Shown here: positions 36,784 to 46,754 of the stretch, piece after piece
Layout of the letters: the number at the start of each line of letters is the position of its first letter
Position numbering within the stretch: position 1 is the first letter of the stretch
Translations under genes and position numbers: made by a program
Notes under the pieces: generated by a model
Told to the model about the DNA's origin: nothing
Database searches by the model: none
What the model saw: only the letters and a program-made list of their open reading frames with translations
DNA from: Amycolatopsis roodepoortensis
Lineage (GTDB): Bacteria > Actinomycetota > Actinomycetes > Mycobacteriales > Pseudonocardiaceae
Assembly (NCBI RefSeq): GCF_014873915.1
Contig: NZ_JADBEJ010000001.1
Span: 1,116,001-1,180,000, forward strand
Length of the DNA: 64,000 nucleotides
Direction of reading: 5' to 3'

Positions 36784-38520
36784 ATGAACACTCCACGATT
36801 GAAGGTGCTGTGGTCGTTCGCGAGACCACACAAGGGGGCACTCGCGATCGGCTTGCTGCTCGCCCTGCTCGGTTCGGCGGCCGGCCTCGCCACACCCATG
36901 GTCACGAAGTGGGTGCTCGACTCGCTCGGTTCGTCGGCGTCGCTGGCGGGCCCGGTGCTCGCGTTGGCCGGCCTGATGGTGGTCGGCGCGGTGATCTGGC
37001 TGGGGCAGTGGATCCTGCTCGGCACCGTCGGCGAGCGGGTGGTGCTGAAGGCGCGGGAATCGATGGTGCGGCGGTTCTTCCGCGCGACGATCCCGGCGAT
37101 CACCAAACGGCCGACGGGGGAGCTGGTCACCCGCGTCACCTCGGACACGGTGCTGCTGCGCGAGGCGGCGTCCTCCAGCGTGATCGGCCTGATCAACGGC
37201 GTGGTGATGCTCGTCGGCACCCTGGTGCTGATGAGCGTGCTCGACCCGGTGCTGCTCGGGACGACGGTGGCGGCCGTGCTCGTAGTGATCGCGCTGTTCA
37301 CCTGGCTGATGCCGGCCATCGCGAAGGAACAGGAGAAGGCGCAGGAGCGCGTCGGCCGTCTCGGCGGCGTCCTCGAAGGCGCGCTGCGGGCGATCCGCAC
37401 GGTGAAGGCCAGCCGGGCCGAAGCCCGGCAGTCCGACCGAATCCTGGTCGACGCGGAAGCCGCCGCCACGCACGGCGTCCGCGCGGTGCGACGCGAGGCC
37501 GTCGCCTGGGTGGTGGCCTGGACCGGTATCCAGGCCGCGACCCTGGTGATCCTCGGCCTCGGCGCCTGGCGGGTCGACGCGGGCCTGCTCGAAGTGTCGA
37601 GCCTCATCGCCTTCCTGCTGTACGCGTTCGCGCTGATGGAGCCGATCACCGAACTGAGCCAGAACATGACCGCGTTGCAGGCGGGGATCGCCGCGGCAGG
37701 CCGGATCCGGGAGATGGACGCGCTCGAGGTGGAGGAGGACCGCGCGCCCACCGGCACGGCGCCGGCTGGGAAGGACGGCCCCGTGCTGGAACTGCGCGGG
37801 GTGACCGCGGGTTACGGCGGCGATCCGGCACTACGGGACGTCTCGCTGAAGATCCCGCGACGCGGGCACACCGCGATCGTCGGGCCGTCCGGCGCCGGCA
37901 AGACCACGATGCTGTCGCTGATCATGCGGTTCGTGCGGCCGGAGTCGGGCGCGCTGCTGCTGGACGGACGCGAGTACGCGGACCTGCCGTACGCGGACGT
38001 GCGGAGCCGGCTGGCCTACGTCGAGCAGGAGACGCCGATCGTGCCGGGGACGATCCGGGAGAACCTGCTCTTCACCCATCCGGACGCGACCGAGGAAGAG
38101 GTGCGGCGGGCTCTCGGCGAAGTCCGGCTGAGCGACAAGATCGCCGCGCTCGACGACGGGCTGGACACGCCGCTTTCGTCGACGTCGGTGTCCGGCGGGG
38201 AGCGGCAGCGGATCGCGCTGGCCAGGGCGATCCTGCGCACGCCGGACGTGGTGCTGCTCGACGAGGCGACCGCACAGGTCGACGGCCGGACCGAGAGCGC
38301 GATCCACGACTGCATCCGGCGGCTGGCCCGCGAGGGCGCCGTGGTCACCGTGGCGCACCGGCTGTCCACGGTGATCGACGCGGACACCATCGTGGTGATG
38401 GAGGAAGGCCGCGTCCGGGCGAGCGGCAGCCACGAGCATCTGCTCGCCACCGACACGCTGTACCGGGAACTGGTGGAGGCGCTGCGGATCGCGGGGGAGA
38501 GCGCCCCCGTTCCCGGCTGA
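36784..38520 (+). CDS. ABC exporter, fused permease and ATPase (half-transporter)
   Basis: The 578-residue protein has a six-helix ABC type-1 membrane domain (about residues 15-310) and a complete nucleotide-binding domain: Walker A GPSGAGKTT (about 368-376), Q-loop EQETPIVPG, signature VSGGERQRIALARA (about 466-480), Walker B VVLLDEATA and H-loop AHRLST. It is likely to act as a homodimer in drug or lipid export. Control by the divergent TetR protein through the palindrome at 36759 is likely. It converges with a sigma-factor gene with 4 bp between stops. Confidence 0.93.
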   Translation: MNTPRLKVLWSFARPHKGALAIGLLLALLGSAAGLATPMVTKWVLDSLGSSASLAGPVLALAGLMVVGAVIWLGQWILLGTVGERVVLKARESMVRRFFRATIPAITKRPTGELVTRVTSDTVLLREAASSSVIGLINGVVMLVGTLVLMSVLDPVLLGTTVAAVLVVIALFTWLMPAIAKEQEKAQERVGRLGGVLEGALRAIRTVKASRAEARQSDRILVDAEAAATHGVRAVRREAVAWVVAWTGIQAATLVILGLGAWRVDAGLLEVSSLIAFLLYAFALMEPITELSQNMTALQAGIAAAGRIREMDALEVEEDRAPTGTAPAGKDGPVLELRGVTAGYGGDPALRDVSLKIPRRGHTAIVGPSGAGKTTMLSLIMRFVRPESGALLLDGREYADLPYADVRSRLAYVEQETPIVPGTIRENLLFTHPDATEEEVRRALGEVRLSDKIAALDDGLDTPLSSTSVSGGERQRIALARAILRTPDVVLLDEATAQVDGRTESAIHDCIRRLAREGAVVTVAHRLSTVIDADTIVVMEEGRVRASGSHEHLLATDTLYRELVEALRIAGESAPVPG

Positions 38521-38524
38521 TTCC

Positions 38525-39283
38525 CTAGGCCGAGACGGCGCGGACACCCGGCGGCATCTCGCGGTTGACCTCGTCGAGCCGGGTGGCGACGGTGCGGCAG
38601 GGCTCGCAGTCCGCCAGATGCGCGGCGATCAGGTCCGCCCGGCGGCCTGGCACGCCGCCGCGGAGCCATGCGCCCATCCGGCGCCGGGCTTCCTGGCAGC
38701 ACGGCGTTCCCGTTTCGGGGACCTGCGCCTGCAGGAACGCCTGGCGGAGACCTTCGCGGGCGCGCAGTGCCAGAACGGAGGCGCCGTTGGGCGAGACTCC
38801 CAACAGCGGAGCGACCACCTTCGGCGAGTCGCCTTCGGCTTCGGTCCGCCACAGCACCGTCCGCCAGCGGCCGGGGAGCGCGCAATAGGCGGCCCACGCC
38901 AGCCGGGCGTTCGAGCGGAGGATGAGGAGTTCCTCGGTGCCGATCGCCCCGGCGGCCTCTTCGACCGCCGGGGTGGTGCCGTACAACTCGACCCGCTTGT
39001 GGTGGTGGCTCCATTTGGCCGCGAGATTCCGGATGGTGACCGCGAGATAGGGCCGGAGGTTCTCCCGCGGGCCGCCGCCGTCGCGGATGACGCTCAGGAC
39101 CCGCACGAAGGCTTCGGCCACGAGGTCGTCCCGCTCGGCGGGGTCGGAGACCCAGCCCGCGGCGATCCGGCGCAGCGGCTCGGCGTGCCGCCGGAAAAGC
39201 GCCTCGCCGGCGGCGATGTCACCGGCGCGGAAGGCGTCGAGCAGCGTGGCGTCCGCTGTGGTGTCGTCGACGTCATTCCTCAT
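38525..39283 (-). CDS. ECF sigma factor with C-terminal zinc-finger (anti-sigma-like) domain
   Basis: The 252-residue protein has sigma region 2 (about residues 15-80, DAFRAGDIAAGEALFRRHAE..ERDDLVAEAFVRVL) and region 4 (about 120-175, LPGRWRTVLWRTEAEGDSPK..LLGVSPNGASVLALRAREGL). A C-terminal zf-HC2-like module has CCQEARRRMGAWLRGG and HLADCEPC (about 190-235). The His-x3-Cys-x2-Cys arrangement is usually found on separate anti-sigma factors such as RsrA, so this factor may carry its own redox- or zinc-sensing switch. GGGAG precedes the ATG at 39283. It is divergent from a TetR gene. Confidence 0.88.
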   Translation of the reverse strand: MRNDVDDTTADATLLDAFRAGDIAAGEALFRRHAEPLRRIAAGWVSDPAERDDLVAEAFVRVLSVIRDGGGPRENLRPYLAVTIRNLAAKWSHHHKRVELYGTTPAVEEAAGAIGTEELLILRSNARLAWAAYCALPGRWRTVLWRTEAEGDSPKVVAPLLGVSPNGASVLALRAREGLRQAFLQAQVPETGTPCCQEARRRMGAWLRGGVPGRRADLIAAHLADCEPCRTVATRLDEVNREMPPGVRAVSA

Positions 39284-39299
39284 CGCGGTCTCCCGAAGT

Positions 39300-39323
39300 A
39301 ACGGGTACGGCAGTGTACCCGTT
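39300..39323. promoter_or_regulatory. Candidate operator AACGGGTAC-N6-GTACCCGTT
   Basis: A perfect 9-bp inverted repeat around GGCAGT lies between the divergent sigma-factor and TetR genes, 17 bp from the sigma start and 27 bp from the TetR start. Its position suits autorepression by the TetR protein. Confidence 0.7.
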
Positions 39324-39349
39324 AACCGGCCACCGATAAACTCTGGGGG

Positions 39350-40033
39350 ATGACGCCTGAAGCCGACGTGCCTCGGCCGGACGGCCGCGCGGCGCGCTGG
39401 GCGGGACAGCGCGAGCGCCGCCGACGGGAGTTCGTCGACGCGGCGCTGCGCGCGATCGCCGCGCACGGTCCGGAGGTCTCCACCGAACAGATCGCCGACG
39501 AGGCGGGGGTGGCGAGAACACGGGTGTACAAGCATTTCGACGACGCCGCCGACCTGCAGCGCGCCATCGCCGACCGCGCCGTCCGGCTCATCACCGCCGA
39601 GCTGGCCCCGCTGTGGGATCCGAGCGGGACGCCGATGCAGCTGATCACCATGGCGGTCGGCGCCCATACCGGCTGGCTCGCCGAACACGGGAACCTCTAC
39701 CGCTACCTCGCGCGGCACTCCCAGGCCGGACGGCGCGGCGGCGATGCCATCACCGACGTCAGAACGGCCATCGCCCGGCAGCTGTCCATCCTGTTCAAGC
39801 ACTACCTCGACACCTTCGAACTGGACGGCCGGATCGCCGAACCGCTCGCCTTCGGGCTGGTCGGCCTCGTCGACACGAGCGCCGCGCGCTGGCTGGAGAA
39901 TCCGTGCGGTATCGAACTCCCGGAGCTCGCGAGCCAGCTGGTGCGGTGGATCTGGCGGGTCATCGACGACACACTCCGCGAACGCGGGATCGAACTCGAT
40001 CCGCATTCGCCGCTGCTGGTTCCGGGCGGCTGA
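39350..40033 (+). CDS. TetR family regulator
   Basis: The 227-residue protein has an HTH at about residues 25-70 (FVDAALRAIAAHGPEVSTEQ, GVARTRVYKHFDDAADLQ) and a C-terminal domain of the TetR_C_27/lipid-metabolism type by general look only. ATG at 39350. It is divergent from the ECF sigma factor, with a strong palindrome between, and is followed 55 bp later by a GNAT gene in the same direction. Confidence 0.92.
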   Translation: MTPEADVPRPDGRAARWAGQRERRRREFVDAALRAIAAHGPEVSTEQIADEAGVARTRVYKHFDDAADLQRAIADRAVRLITAELAPLWDPSGTPMQLITMAVGAHTGWLAEHGNLYRYLARHSQAGRRGGDAITDVRTAIARQLSILFKHYLDTFELDGRIAEPLAFGLVGLVDTSAARWLENPCGIELPELASQLVRWIWRVIDDTLRERGIELDPHSPLLVPGG

Positions 40034-40088
40034 GCGCTCAGGATGTGGGAGCTGGAATGAAAGCTGGCCCGCCGGTGTCGGAGCGATC

Positions 40089-40769
40089 ATGGTCACCCCC
40101 TTCGACGACCCCGCCTGGGCTTCGCTGACCGGCCCGCACGCCCACTTCGCGGAACGCTCCGGCCAGGTCCTGCGCTACCAGGTCGACGTCGCGCCCTTCT
40201 TCGCCCTGCCGCCCGAGCCGGACCACGGCGTATGGGTCGACGTCGCCGCGCTGGCGGGTCCCGGCCAGACCGTCACCGTCCACAACTCCCTCCCCGTCCC
40301 GGCGGACTGGGAAGTCCTCGGCAGGATCGCCGGGGTCCGGCTGGTGGACGTCGCGCTCGAAGCCGCCGAAGATCCCGAAGCGGTCGTGCTGGGGCCGGAC
40401 GACGTCCCGGAGATGCTGGATCTCGTCGAGCGGACGAAACCCGGCCCGTTCCGGAAGCGGACCATCGAATTGGGGACCTATCTGGGAATCCGGCGCGACG
40501 GCGAGCTGGTCGCGATGGCGGGGGAGCGGATGCACCCACCCGGCTGGACGGAGATCAGCGCCGTCTGCACCGACCCGGCGTATCGCGGCCAAGGGCTGGC
40601 GACCCGGCTCATCCGCGCGGTGGCGGCGGGGATCCGGGCCCGCGGCGAACGTCCGATGATGCACGCGGCGGCGACGAACACGTCGGCGATCCGGCTTTAC
40701 CGATCGATCGGGTTCGAGGTGGAGCCACGGCCGGACTTCGTGATGGTCCGGGTCCCCGGCTCCTTGTGA
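40089..40769 (+). CDS. GNAT family N-acetyltransferase (FR47-like)
   Basis: The 226-residue protein has a degenerate N-terminal GNAT half and a C-terminal FR47-type catalytic half: [40 protein letters not shown] (acetyl-CoA loop, about residues 158-177) and [17 protein letters not shown] lies 7 nt before the ATG at 40089, which fixes the start. The substrate is unknown. Confidence 0.9.
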   Translation: MVTPFDDPAWASLTGPHAHFAERSGQVLRYQVDVAPFFALPPEPDHGVWVDVAALAGPGQTVTVHNSLPVPADWEVLGRIAGVRLVDVALEAAEDPEAVVLGPDDVPEMLDLVERTKPGPFRKRTIELGTYLGIRRDGELVAMAGERMHPPGWTEISAVCTDPAYRGQGLATRLIRAVAAGIRARGERPMMHAAATNTSAIRLYRSIGFEVEPRPDFVMVRVPGSL

Positions 40770-40839
40770 AGTTGCTCTAACGAGGGATTTCAGAAACTCG
40801 CGATGGACTGAACAGCACGGGCGGGCCAGACTTCGCGCC

Positions 40840-41871
40840 ATGAAGGCATTGGTCAAAGCCGACCGAGCACCCGGGCTGGAACTCACCGACGTGCCGGATC
40901 CCGCCGTCGGCCCCGGCGACGTCGCCGTCCGCGTGCTGCGCGCCGGGATCTGCGGCACCGATCTGCACATCGACTCCTGGGACGACTGGGCGTCGCGCAC
41001 CATCGCCGCGCCGCTGGTCATCGGGCACGAGTTCGTCGGTGAGGTGGTCGAGATCGGCCGGTCGGTGACCACGGTCAAGGTGGGCGACCTGGTCAGCGGT
41101 GAGGGCCATCTGGTCTGCGGGAGCTGCCGCAACTGCAAGGCCGGGCGGCGTCACCTGTGCGCCAGGACCAAGGGCCTCGGCGTGCACACCGACGGCGCCT
41201 TCGCGCAGTACGCCGTCCTGCCCGAGATGAACGCCTGGGTGCACCGCACCAAGGTCGACCTCGACATCGCCGCGATCTTCGACCCGCTCGGCAACGCAGT
41301 GCACACCGCGCTGTCCTTCCCCGTCATCGGCGAGGACGTGCTGGTCACCGGCGCCGGCCCGATCGGCATCATGGCCGCCGCCATCGCGCGCCACGCGGGC
41401 GCGCGCAACGTCGTCGTCACCGACGTCAGCGAGCACCGGCTGGAACTGGCCCGCAAGGTCGGCGTCGACCTCGCGCTGGACGTCTCCTCCTCGACCATCG
41501 CCGACGCGCAGGAGCGGCTCGGCATGGCCGAAGGCTTCGACGTCGGCATGGAGATGAGCGGGCGGCCCGAGGCGCTGCGCGACATGATCGCGAACATGTC
41601 GCACGGCGGCCGCGTGGCGCTCCTCGGCCTCCCCGCTTCCGACGTGTCGGTCGACATCGCGTCCGTGGTGCTGAAGATGATCCAGATCAAGGGGATCTAC
41701 GGACGCGAGATGTTCGAGACGTGGTACTCGATGTCCGTGCTGCTGCAGGCCGGGCTGGACATCTCGCCGGTGGTCACCCACCGATTCGGCTACACCGAAT
41801 ACGAGAAGGCGTTCGCGACGGCAAGGGAAGGCCGCTGCGGCAAGGTCATTCTGGACTGGACGGAGAACTGA
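40840..41871 (+). CDS. tdh: L-threonine 3-dehydrogenase
   Basis: The 343-residue protein is a zinc medium-chain dehydrogenase. Catalytic zinc motif [10 protein letters not shown] (Cys about residue 38) and GHEFVGE, structural zinc cluster [15 protein letters not shown] and NAD-binding [13 protein letters not shown] are all present. Tdh oxidises threonine to 2-amino-3-ketobutyrate with NAD. The kbl gene directly follows with a one-base overlap (TGATG), which makes the assignment firm. Confidence 0.95.
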   Translation: MKALVKADRAPGLELTDVPDPAVGPGDVAVRVLRAGICGTDLHIDSWDDWASRTIAAPLVIGHEFVGEVVEIGRSVTTVKVGDLVSGEGHLVCGSCRNCKAGRRHLCARTKGLGVHTDGAFAQYAVLPEMNAWVHRTKVDLDIAAIFDPLGNAVHTALSFPVIGEDVLVTGAGPIGIMAAAIARHAGARNVVVTDVSEHRLELARKVGVDLALDVSSSTIADAQERLGMAEGFDVGMEMSGRPEALRDMIANMSHGGRVALLGLPASDVSVDIASVVLKMIQIKGIYGREMFETWYSMSVLLQAGLDISPVVTHRFGYTEYEKAFATAREGRCGKVILDWTEN

Positions 41872-43052
41872 TGTACGGCGCGATGCGCGACGACCTCAAG
41901 GCCGGGCTCGCCGAGATCCGGGAAGCCGGGCTGTACAAGGGCGAGCGGGTGATCCAGGGGCCGCAACGGGCTTCGGTCAGTGTCGGCGACGGCGACGTCC
42001 TCAACTTCTGCGCCAACAACTACCTCGGCCTCGCCGACCACCCCAAGCTGATCAAGGCCGCCCAAGAGGCGCTGGACCGCTGGGGCTTCGGCATGGCGTC
42101 GGTGCGGTTCATCTGCGGGACCCAGCAGCCGCACAAGGAGCTCGAGGCGAAGCTGTCGGAGTTCCTCGGCACCGAGGACACGATCCTCTACAGCTCCTGT
42201 TTCGACGCCAACGCCGGGCTTTTCGAGACCCTGCTGACGGACCAGGACGTCATCATCTCCGACGAGCTCAACCACGCGTCGATCATCGACGGCGTCCGGC
42301 TGTGCAAGGCGAAGCGGATGCGCTACCGGAACCGGGACGTCGCGGATCTGGAAGCCCGCCTGAAGGAGGCGTCCGGCGCGCGCTACCGGATGATCGCCAC
42401 CGACGGCGTGTTCTCGATGGACGGGTACCTCGCGCCGCTCGACGAGATCTGCGAGCTGGCCGAGCGCTACGACGCGCTGGTGATGGTCGACGACTCGCAC
42501 GCCGTCGGCTTCACCGGCCCGACCGGCCGCGGTACGCCCGAGCTGTTCGGCGTCCAGGACAAGGTCGACGTGCTGACCGGCACCCTCGGCAAGGCGCTGG
42601 GCGGCGCGAGCGGCGGCTACACCTCAGGCCGCGCGGAGATCGTCGAGATGCTGCGGCAGCGTTCGCGGCCGTACCTGTTCTCGAACTCGCTGGCGCCGTC
42701 GATCACCGCGGCCGCGCTCGCCACGCTGGAGCTGCTGGAGTCCTCGGGTGAGCTGCTGGACAAGCTGCGCGCCAACACCGAGCTGTTCCGGCGCCGGATG
42801 ACCGAAGCCGGTTTCGACCTGTTGCCGGGCGAGCACCCCATCATCCCGGTGATGATCGGCGACGCCGCCAAGGCGGGCAAGATGGCGGATCTGCTGCTCG
42901 ACCAGGGCATCTATGTGATCGGTTTCTCGTACCCGGTGGTGCCGCACGGTAAGGCCCGGATCCGGACGCAGATGTCGGCCGCGCACTCGACCGACGACGT
43001 CAACCGGGCCGTCGACGCGTTCGTGACGGCAAGGTCCATGATGGACGAATGA
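41871..43052 (+). CDS. kbl: Glycine C-acetyltransferase (2-amino-3-ketobutyrate CoA ligase)
   Basis: The 393-residue protein is an alpha-oxoamine synthase, a PLP fold-type I enzyme. It has [10 protein letters not shown] near the N-terminus, [21 protein letters not shown] and the PLP lysine in GTLGKALGG (Lys about residue 241). It splits 2-amino-3-ketobutyrate with CoA to glycine and acetyl-CoA, completing threonine breakdown with Tdh. The start overlaps the tdh stop; the stop overlaps the LysR start by 4 nt. Confidence 0.96.
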   Translation: MYGAMRDDLKAGLAEIREAGLYKGERVIQGPQRASVSVGDGDVLNFCANNYLGLADHPKLIKAAQEALDRWGFGMASVRFICGTQQPHKELEAKLSEFLGTEDTILYSSCFDANAGLFETLLTDQDVIISDELNHASIIDGVRLCKAKRMRYRNRDVADLEARLKEASGARYRMIATDGVFSMDGYLAPLDEICELAERYDALVMVDDSHAVGFTGPTGRGTPELFGVQDKVDVLTGTLGKALGGASGGYTSGRAEIVEMLRQRSRPYLFSNSLAPSITAAALATLELLESSGELLDKLRANTELFRRRMTEAGFDLLPGEHPIIPVMIGDAAKAGKMADLLLDQGIYVIGFSYPVVPHGKARIRTQMSAAHSTDDVNRAVDAFVTARSMMDE

Positions 43053-43963
43053 TCGATCCGCGACGGCTGCGCGTGCTGCGTGCCCTCGCCGACCACGGAA
43101 CCGTGACGGCGGCGGGCCAGGCGCTGCACCTGACGCCGTCCGCGGTCTCCCAGCAGCTGGCCGCCCTCGAAGCCGAGTGCGGCCAGCAGTTGCTCCGCCG
43201 CCGGGGCAGGCGGGTTTCGCTGACCCCCGCGGGTGAACTGATGGTGGTGCACGCCAACGCCGTCGCGGCCGAACTGGAACGGGCGCGGGCCACGCTGGCC
43301 GCGCTCGATTCCGGCGTACAGGGCATGGTGCGGCTGGCGAGTTTCGCCTCCGCGATCACGATGGTGGTCGCGCCGGCGATCGCCTCCCTGCGGGCCGGAT
43401 CGCCCGGGGTCTCCATGCAGGTGCAGGACGTCGAGGGGCACGCGAGCATCCCGTTGCTGCTCGACGGCGAGATCGATGTCGCGATCACCGAGGAGTACCG
43501 GCTCTCGCCACGAACGGATGAAAGCAGGCTCACCCGGTTCCCCCTGTACGTGGAGCCCTTCGACGTCGTGCTGCCCACCGCGCACCGGCTCGCGGAAGCG
43601 TCCGAAGTGGACATCGACGCTCTCGCCGACGACGAATGGATCGCGCCGAAGCCCGGGAATCCGTGCCGCGACGTGCTGATGATCGTCTGCGCCAACCCGG
43701 CGATCCGGCACGTCTCCGACGATTTCCACGCGATCACCACCCTGGTCGCAGCCGGCGAGGGCGTGGCGCTGGTGCCGCGCAACGCTTTCGCCGCCGTCCA
43801 CGGAGCTGTCGCCGTCCCGTTGCGCGGCGAGCCGCCGCTGCGCCGCGTGTTCGCCGCCGTCCGGCGGGGGAGCGCGGACCACCCGCTGCTCAAGACCGTG
43901 CTCGCCGCGCTGCTGGACGCGGCGCCGGGTCATGCGAATGCGGACCGCGGGAGTCGCACATAA
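43049..43963 (+). CDS. LysR family regulator coupled to tdh-kbl
   Basis: The 304-residue protein has a LysR HTH ([34 protein letters not shown], residues about 5-60) and a LysR substrate domain (ALVPRNAF near the end). It is the third gene of the threonine operon, translationally coupled by ATGA. That is unusual, because LysR regulators are mostly divergent from their targets. It may respond to an amino acid and control its own operon or distant genes. Confidence 0.92.
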   Translation: MIDPRRLRVLRALADHGTVTAAGQALHLTPSAVSQQLAALEAECGQQLLRRRGRRVSLTPAGELMVVHANAVAAELERARATLAALDSGVQGMVRLASFASAITMVVAPAIASLRAGSPGVSMQVQDVEGHASIPLLLDGEIDVAITEEYRLSPRTDESRLTRFPLYVEPFDVVLPTAHRLAEASEVDIDALADDEWIAPKPGNPCRDVLMIVCANPAIRHVSDDFHAITTLVAAGEGVALVPRNAFAAVHGAVAVPLRGEPPLRRVFAAVRRGSADHPLLKTVLAALLDAAPGHANADRGSRT

Positions 43964-43996
43964 GATCTTGGCACCTGCCGTCGAAGGAAAGACAGG

Positions 43997-45004
43997 GTGC
44001 GGATGCTCCAGATCGATGCCCTCACCTGGATCGTCACGATCGGGCTGGTGCTCGGGCTCCTGGCACTCGATCTCATCCTCGCGGCGGTGCGGCCGCACAA
44101 GGTCGGCTTCGCCGAGGCGGTGGCCTGGTCGGTCGGCTACATCCTGGTCGCGGTGGCGTTCGGTGTCTGGCTGACGCTCGCGCACGGTGGCGACTTCGGG
44201 CAGCAGTACTTCGCGGGTTACATCGTCGAGAAGAGCCTGTCCGTCGACAACCTCTTCGTCTTCGTGATCATCATGAGCACCTTCGCGGTACCCGAAGAAC
44301 ATCAGCACAAGGTGCTCACGTTCGGCATCGTCGTCGCGCTGATCATGCGCGCGATCTTCATCGCGCTCGGCGCCACGCTGCTTTCCTTGTTCTCCTTCAT
44401 GTTCCTGTTGTTCGGGTTGCTGCTGATCTACACCGGCATCCAGCTGTTCCGGCATCGAGACGAGGATCCGGACGTCGAGAACAACGTGGTGGTGCGGTCC
44501 GCGCGGAGGCTGCTGCCGCTGTCTACCGAATACGACGGCGGCAAGCTCATCACCCGTGTCGACGGGAAGAAGGTGGGTACGCCGCTGGTCGTGGTGCTGC
44601 TCGCGATCGGCGGGATCGACCTGCTGTTCGCGCTGGACTCGATCCCCGCGGTCTTCGGCGTCACCGACGAGCCGTACCTGGTCTTCGCGGCAAACGCGTT
44701 CGCCCTGCTGGGCCTGCGAGCGCTGTACTTCCTGGTGAAGGGCCTGCTCGATCGCCTGGTGTACCTGTCGGCCGGGCTCGCGGTGATCCTCGGGTTCATC
44801 GGGGTCAAGCTGATCCTGCACTGGGCACACGTGGACATCGACGAAAGTGTTCCGGAGATCTCGACGCCGGTCAGTCTCTCGGTGATCATCGGCATCCTCG
44901 TCGTGGTGACGGTGGCGAGCCTGCTCAAGACCCGCAAGGATCCCTCCGCCAAGGCGCATCCGGGCTCGCTGCGCGGATCCCGTCACGCTTCCGAAGAGGA
45001 TTAA
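43997..45004 (+). CDS. TerC family integral membrane protein
   Basis: The 335-residue protein has about nine membrane helices and the TerC signatures AGYIVEKSLSVDNLFVFVII and LLFALDSIPAVFGVTDEPYL, whose acidic residues in membrane helices are thought to carry metal ions. TerC/Alx proteins are linked to manganese export or metalation of secreted proteins and to tellurite resistance. The start is GTG at 43997 or ATG at 44003; AAGGAAAGA lies upstream. The gap to the LysR gene is only 33 bp, so no yybP-ykoY-type riboswitch fits. Its stop overlaps the convergent TetR stop. Confidence 0.92.
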   Translation: MRMLQIDALTWIVTIGLVLGLLALDLILAAVRPHKVGFAEAVAWSVGYILVAVAFGVWLTLAHGGDFGQQYFAGYIVEKSLSVDNLFVFVIIMSTFAVPEEHQHKVLTFGIVVALIMRAIFIALGATLLSLFSFMFLLFGLLLIYTGIQLFRHRDEDPDVENNVVVRSARRLLPLSTEYDGGKLITRVDGKKVGTPLVVVLLAIGGIDLLFALDSIPAVFGVTDEPYLVFAANAFALLGLRALYFLVKGLLDRLVYLSAGLAVILGFIGVKLILHWAHVDIDESVPEISTPVSLSVIIGILVVVTVASLLKTRKDPSAKAHPGSLRGSRHASEED

Positions 45005-45564
45005 CGCCAGCCTCGTTCGAGGAGGTCGAAGATCCGCTCGACGTCCTCCCGCGGGTCCGGGCGGCCCCGGGTGAGGGCCGGAATGTCCAGCACGAAGCGC
45101 GCGAGCGCGTGGCAGGCGATGTCGTCTTCGTCCGCGCCGGTGTCTTCGGCGATCGCGGCGCCGAGGGTCGCGGCGTGCCGGGTCCACATGCGCTCGCCGT
45201 ACTCCTGCAGGGCCGGGGTGCCGGTCACCAGCGCGGTGAACTCGGCGTACTGAGGGTGCGTCGTGATCGGAAGCCACGTCGCGAGCACGTACTCGCGCAG
45301 CGCCTCGACGATGCTCTGGCCCTTTTCGCGCTCCCGGACCGCGGCGACCAGGCGTTCTTCGCGGTCCTGGGACTCGTCGAAGACCAGCGCCTCCTTACCG
45401 GGGAAGTGCTTGAACAGCGTCGTCGTCGAGACGTCGGCCGCCTCGGCGATGTCCCGGATGCTCACCTGGTCGTAGCCCCGCGCCAGGAACAACTTCAGCG
45501 CGGCGTCCGCCAGTGCCTTGCGGGTGGCCGCCTTCTTGCGTTCACGCCGTCCGGGTGTCTCCAT
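45001..45564 (-). CDS. TetR family regulator
   Basis: The 187-residue protein has HTH ADAALKLFLARGYDQVSIRD and ADVSTTTLFKHFPGKEAL (about residues 18-60). It is divergent from the TetX-like monooxygenase gene; an AGTCA-N6-TGACT palindrome lies between, so that gene is the probable target. Confidence 0.92.
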   Translation of the reverse strand: METPGRRERKKAATRKALADAALKLFLARGYDQVSIRDIAEAADVSTTTLFKHFPGKEALVFDESQDREERLVAAVREREKGQSIVEALREYVLATWLPITTHPQYAEFTALVTGTPALQEYGERMWTRHAATLGAAIAEDTGADEDDIACHALARFVLDIPALTRGRPDPREDVERIFDLLERGWR

Positions 45565-45592
45565 GAGCGCACCCTACCGCATGGGTTGTCAC

Positions 45593-45608
45593 AGTCACTA
45601 AGTTGACT
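45593..45608. promoter_or_regulatory. Candidate TetR operator AGTCA-N6-TGACT
   Basis: A 16-bp imperfect palindrome (AGTCACTAAGTTGACT) lies between the divergent TetR and monooxygenase genes. Two direct ACTCGTT repeats follow (about 45606-45612 and 45623-45629). It is weaker than the other TetR sites in the window. Confidence 0.45.
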
Positions 45609-45645
45609 CGTTGCACTTTTTAACTCGTTCTGCTTTTCTGGGGGC

Positions 45646-46698
45646 ATGACGATCAGCATCATCGGAGCGGGGCCCGGCGGCCTGACCTGTGCCCGCATCC
45701 TGCAGAAACACGGTGTCCCCGTGACGGTCTACGACCGCGACCCGCATCCCCGGGCGCGGAACCAGGGCGGCACCCTCGACCTCCACGCGGACGACGGGCA
45801 GCTGGCCCTGCGCGAGGCAGGCCTTCTCGACGAGTTCTTCGCCCTCGCCCGGCCGGAAGGGCAGGAGATGCGCAAACTGGATCCTCTCGGGCGTCTCTTG
45901 GAGCACCACGTCCCTGCTGAGGGGGAGATGTTCAAACCGGAGATCGATCGCGGCCAGCTCCGCGAGCTTCTGCTCGACTCGCTGGAGCCGGGCACTGTCC
46001 ACTGGGGACGGACCCTGGACCGGGTCGAAGCTCCCGGGCGCTTGCTGTTCACGGACGGAGCGACGGTCGAGACGGATCTGGTCATCGGCGCCGACGGGGC
46101 GTGGTCACGGGTTCGCCCGACGGTTTCGGCGGCCGTGCCCGAATACGCGGGGATCACCTTCCTGGAAGCGTGGTTCGACGACGTCGAGAACGCGCACCCC
46201 GAACTCGCCGAACTCGTCGGCCAGGGCAGCGCGATGGCGGCCGACGGCGAGCGGTGTCTTTTCGCCCAGCGCAACAGCGGCGACCACATCCGGGTCTACA
46301 TCATCCAGCGGCTGCCCGCGGACTGGGCCAAGTCGGGTACGGATGTCCGCGGCCGGCTGCTGGACGCGTTTTCCGGCTGGTCGCCGTCGATGTTGCGGAT
46401 GATCACCGACAACGACGGGCCGTACGTCGACCGTCCGTTGTACGTCCTGCCCGTCCCGCACACGTGGGAGCAGAAGCCTTGGGTGACCTTGCTCGGCGAT
46501 GCCGCCCACCTGATGCCGCCGCTCGGCGTCGGCGTCAACCTGGCCATGGTCGACGCTTGTGAACTCGCCCTCGCGTTGGCCGGCTCTGCTTCGGTCGGCG
46601 ATGCTGTTGCGCTTTATGAGAAGACCATGCTGCCACGCTCGGAGGAGATCGCGCGGCGGCTGAAGAATGGTGCCGAGGGGTTACTCGATGTCGATTAG
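45646..46698 (+). CDS. FAD-dependent monooxygenase (TetX/PHBH-like)
   Basis: The 350-residue protein has the class A flavoprotein pattern: ISIIGAGPGGLTCARIL (GxGxxG, residues 3-19), DLVIGADGAWSRVR (about 145-158) and LLGDAAHLMPPLGVGVN (about 282-298). It resembles TetX-type tetracycline-inactivating and related hydroxylases but is shorter than most (about 380). The substrate is unknown. A divergent TetR gene suggests a drug-inducible enzyme. Confidence 0.9.
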   Translation: MTISIIGAGPGGLTCARILQKHGVPVTVYDRDPHPRARNQGGTLDLHADDGQLALREAGLLDEFFALARPEGQEMRKLDPLGRLLEHHVPAEGEMFKPEIDRGQLRELLLDSLEPGTVHWGRTLDRVEAPGRLLFTDGATVETDLVIGADGAWSRVRPTVSAAVPEYAGITFLEAWFDDVENAHPELAELVGQGSAMAADGERCLFAQRNSGDHIRVYIIQRLPADWAKSGTDVRGRLLDAFSGWSPSMLRMITDNDGPYVDRPLYVLPVPHTWEQKPWVTLLGDAAHLMPPLGVGVNLAMVDACELALALAGSASVGDAVALYEKTMLPRSEEIARRLKNGAEGLLDVD

Positions 46699-46754
46699 TG
46701 TTGCTGTGTAAGGGAATTGGCCGTTTTGTCGGTGGTCGGTTGTAGCTTCGGTGT

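Noticed and set aside
43963-43997. yybP-ykoY-type riboswitch before the TerC gene
   Set aside because: Only 33 bp lie between the LysR stop and TerC start, too short for the riboswitch.
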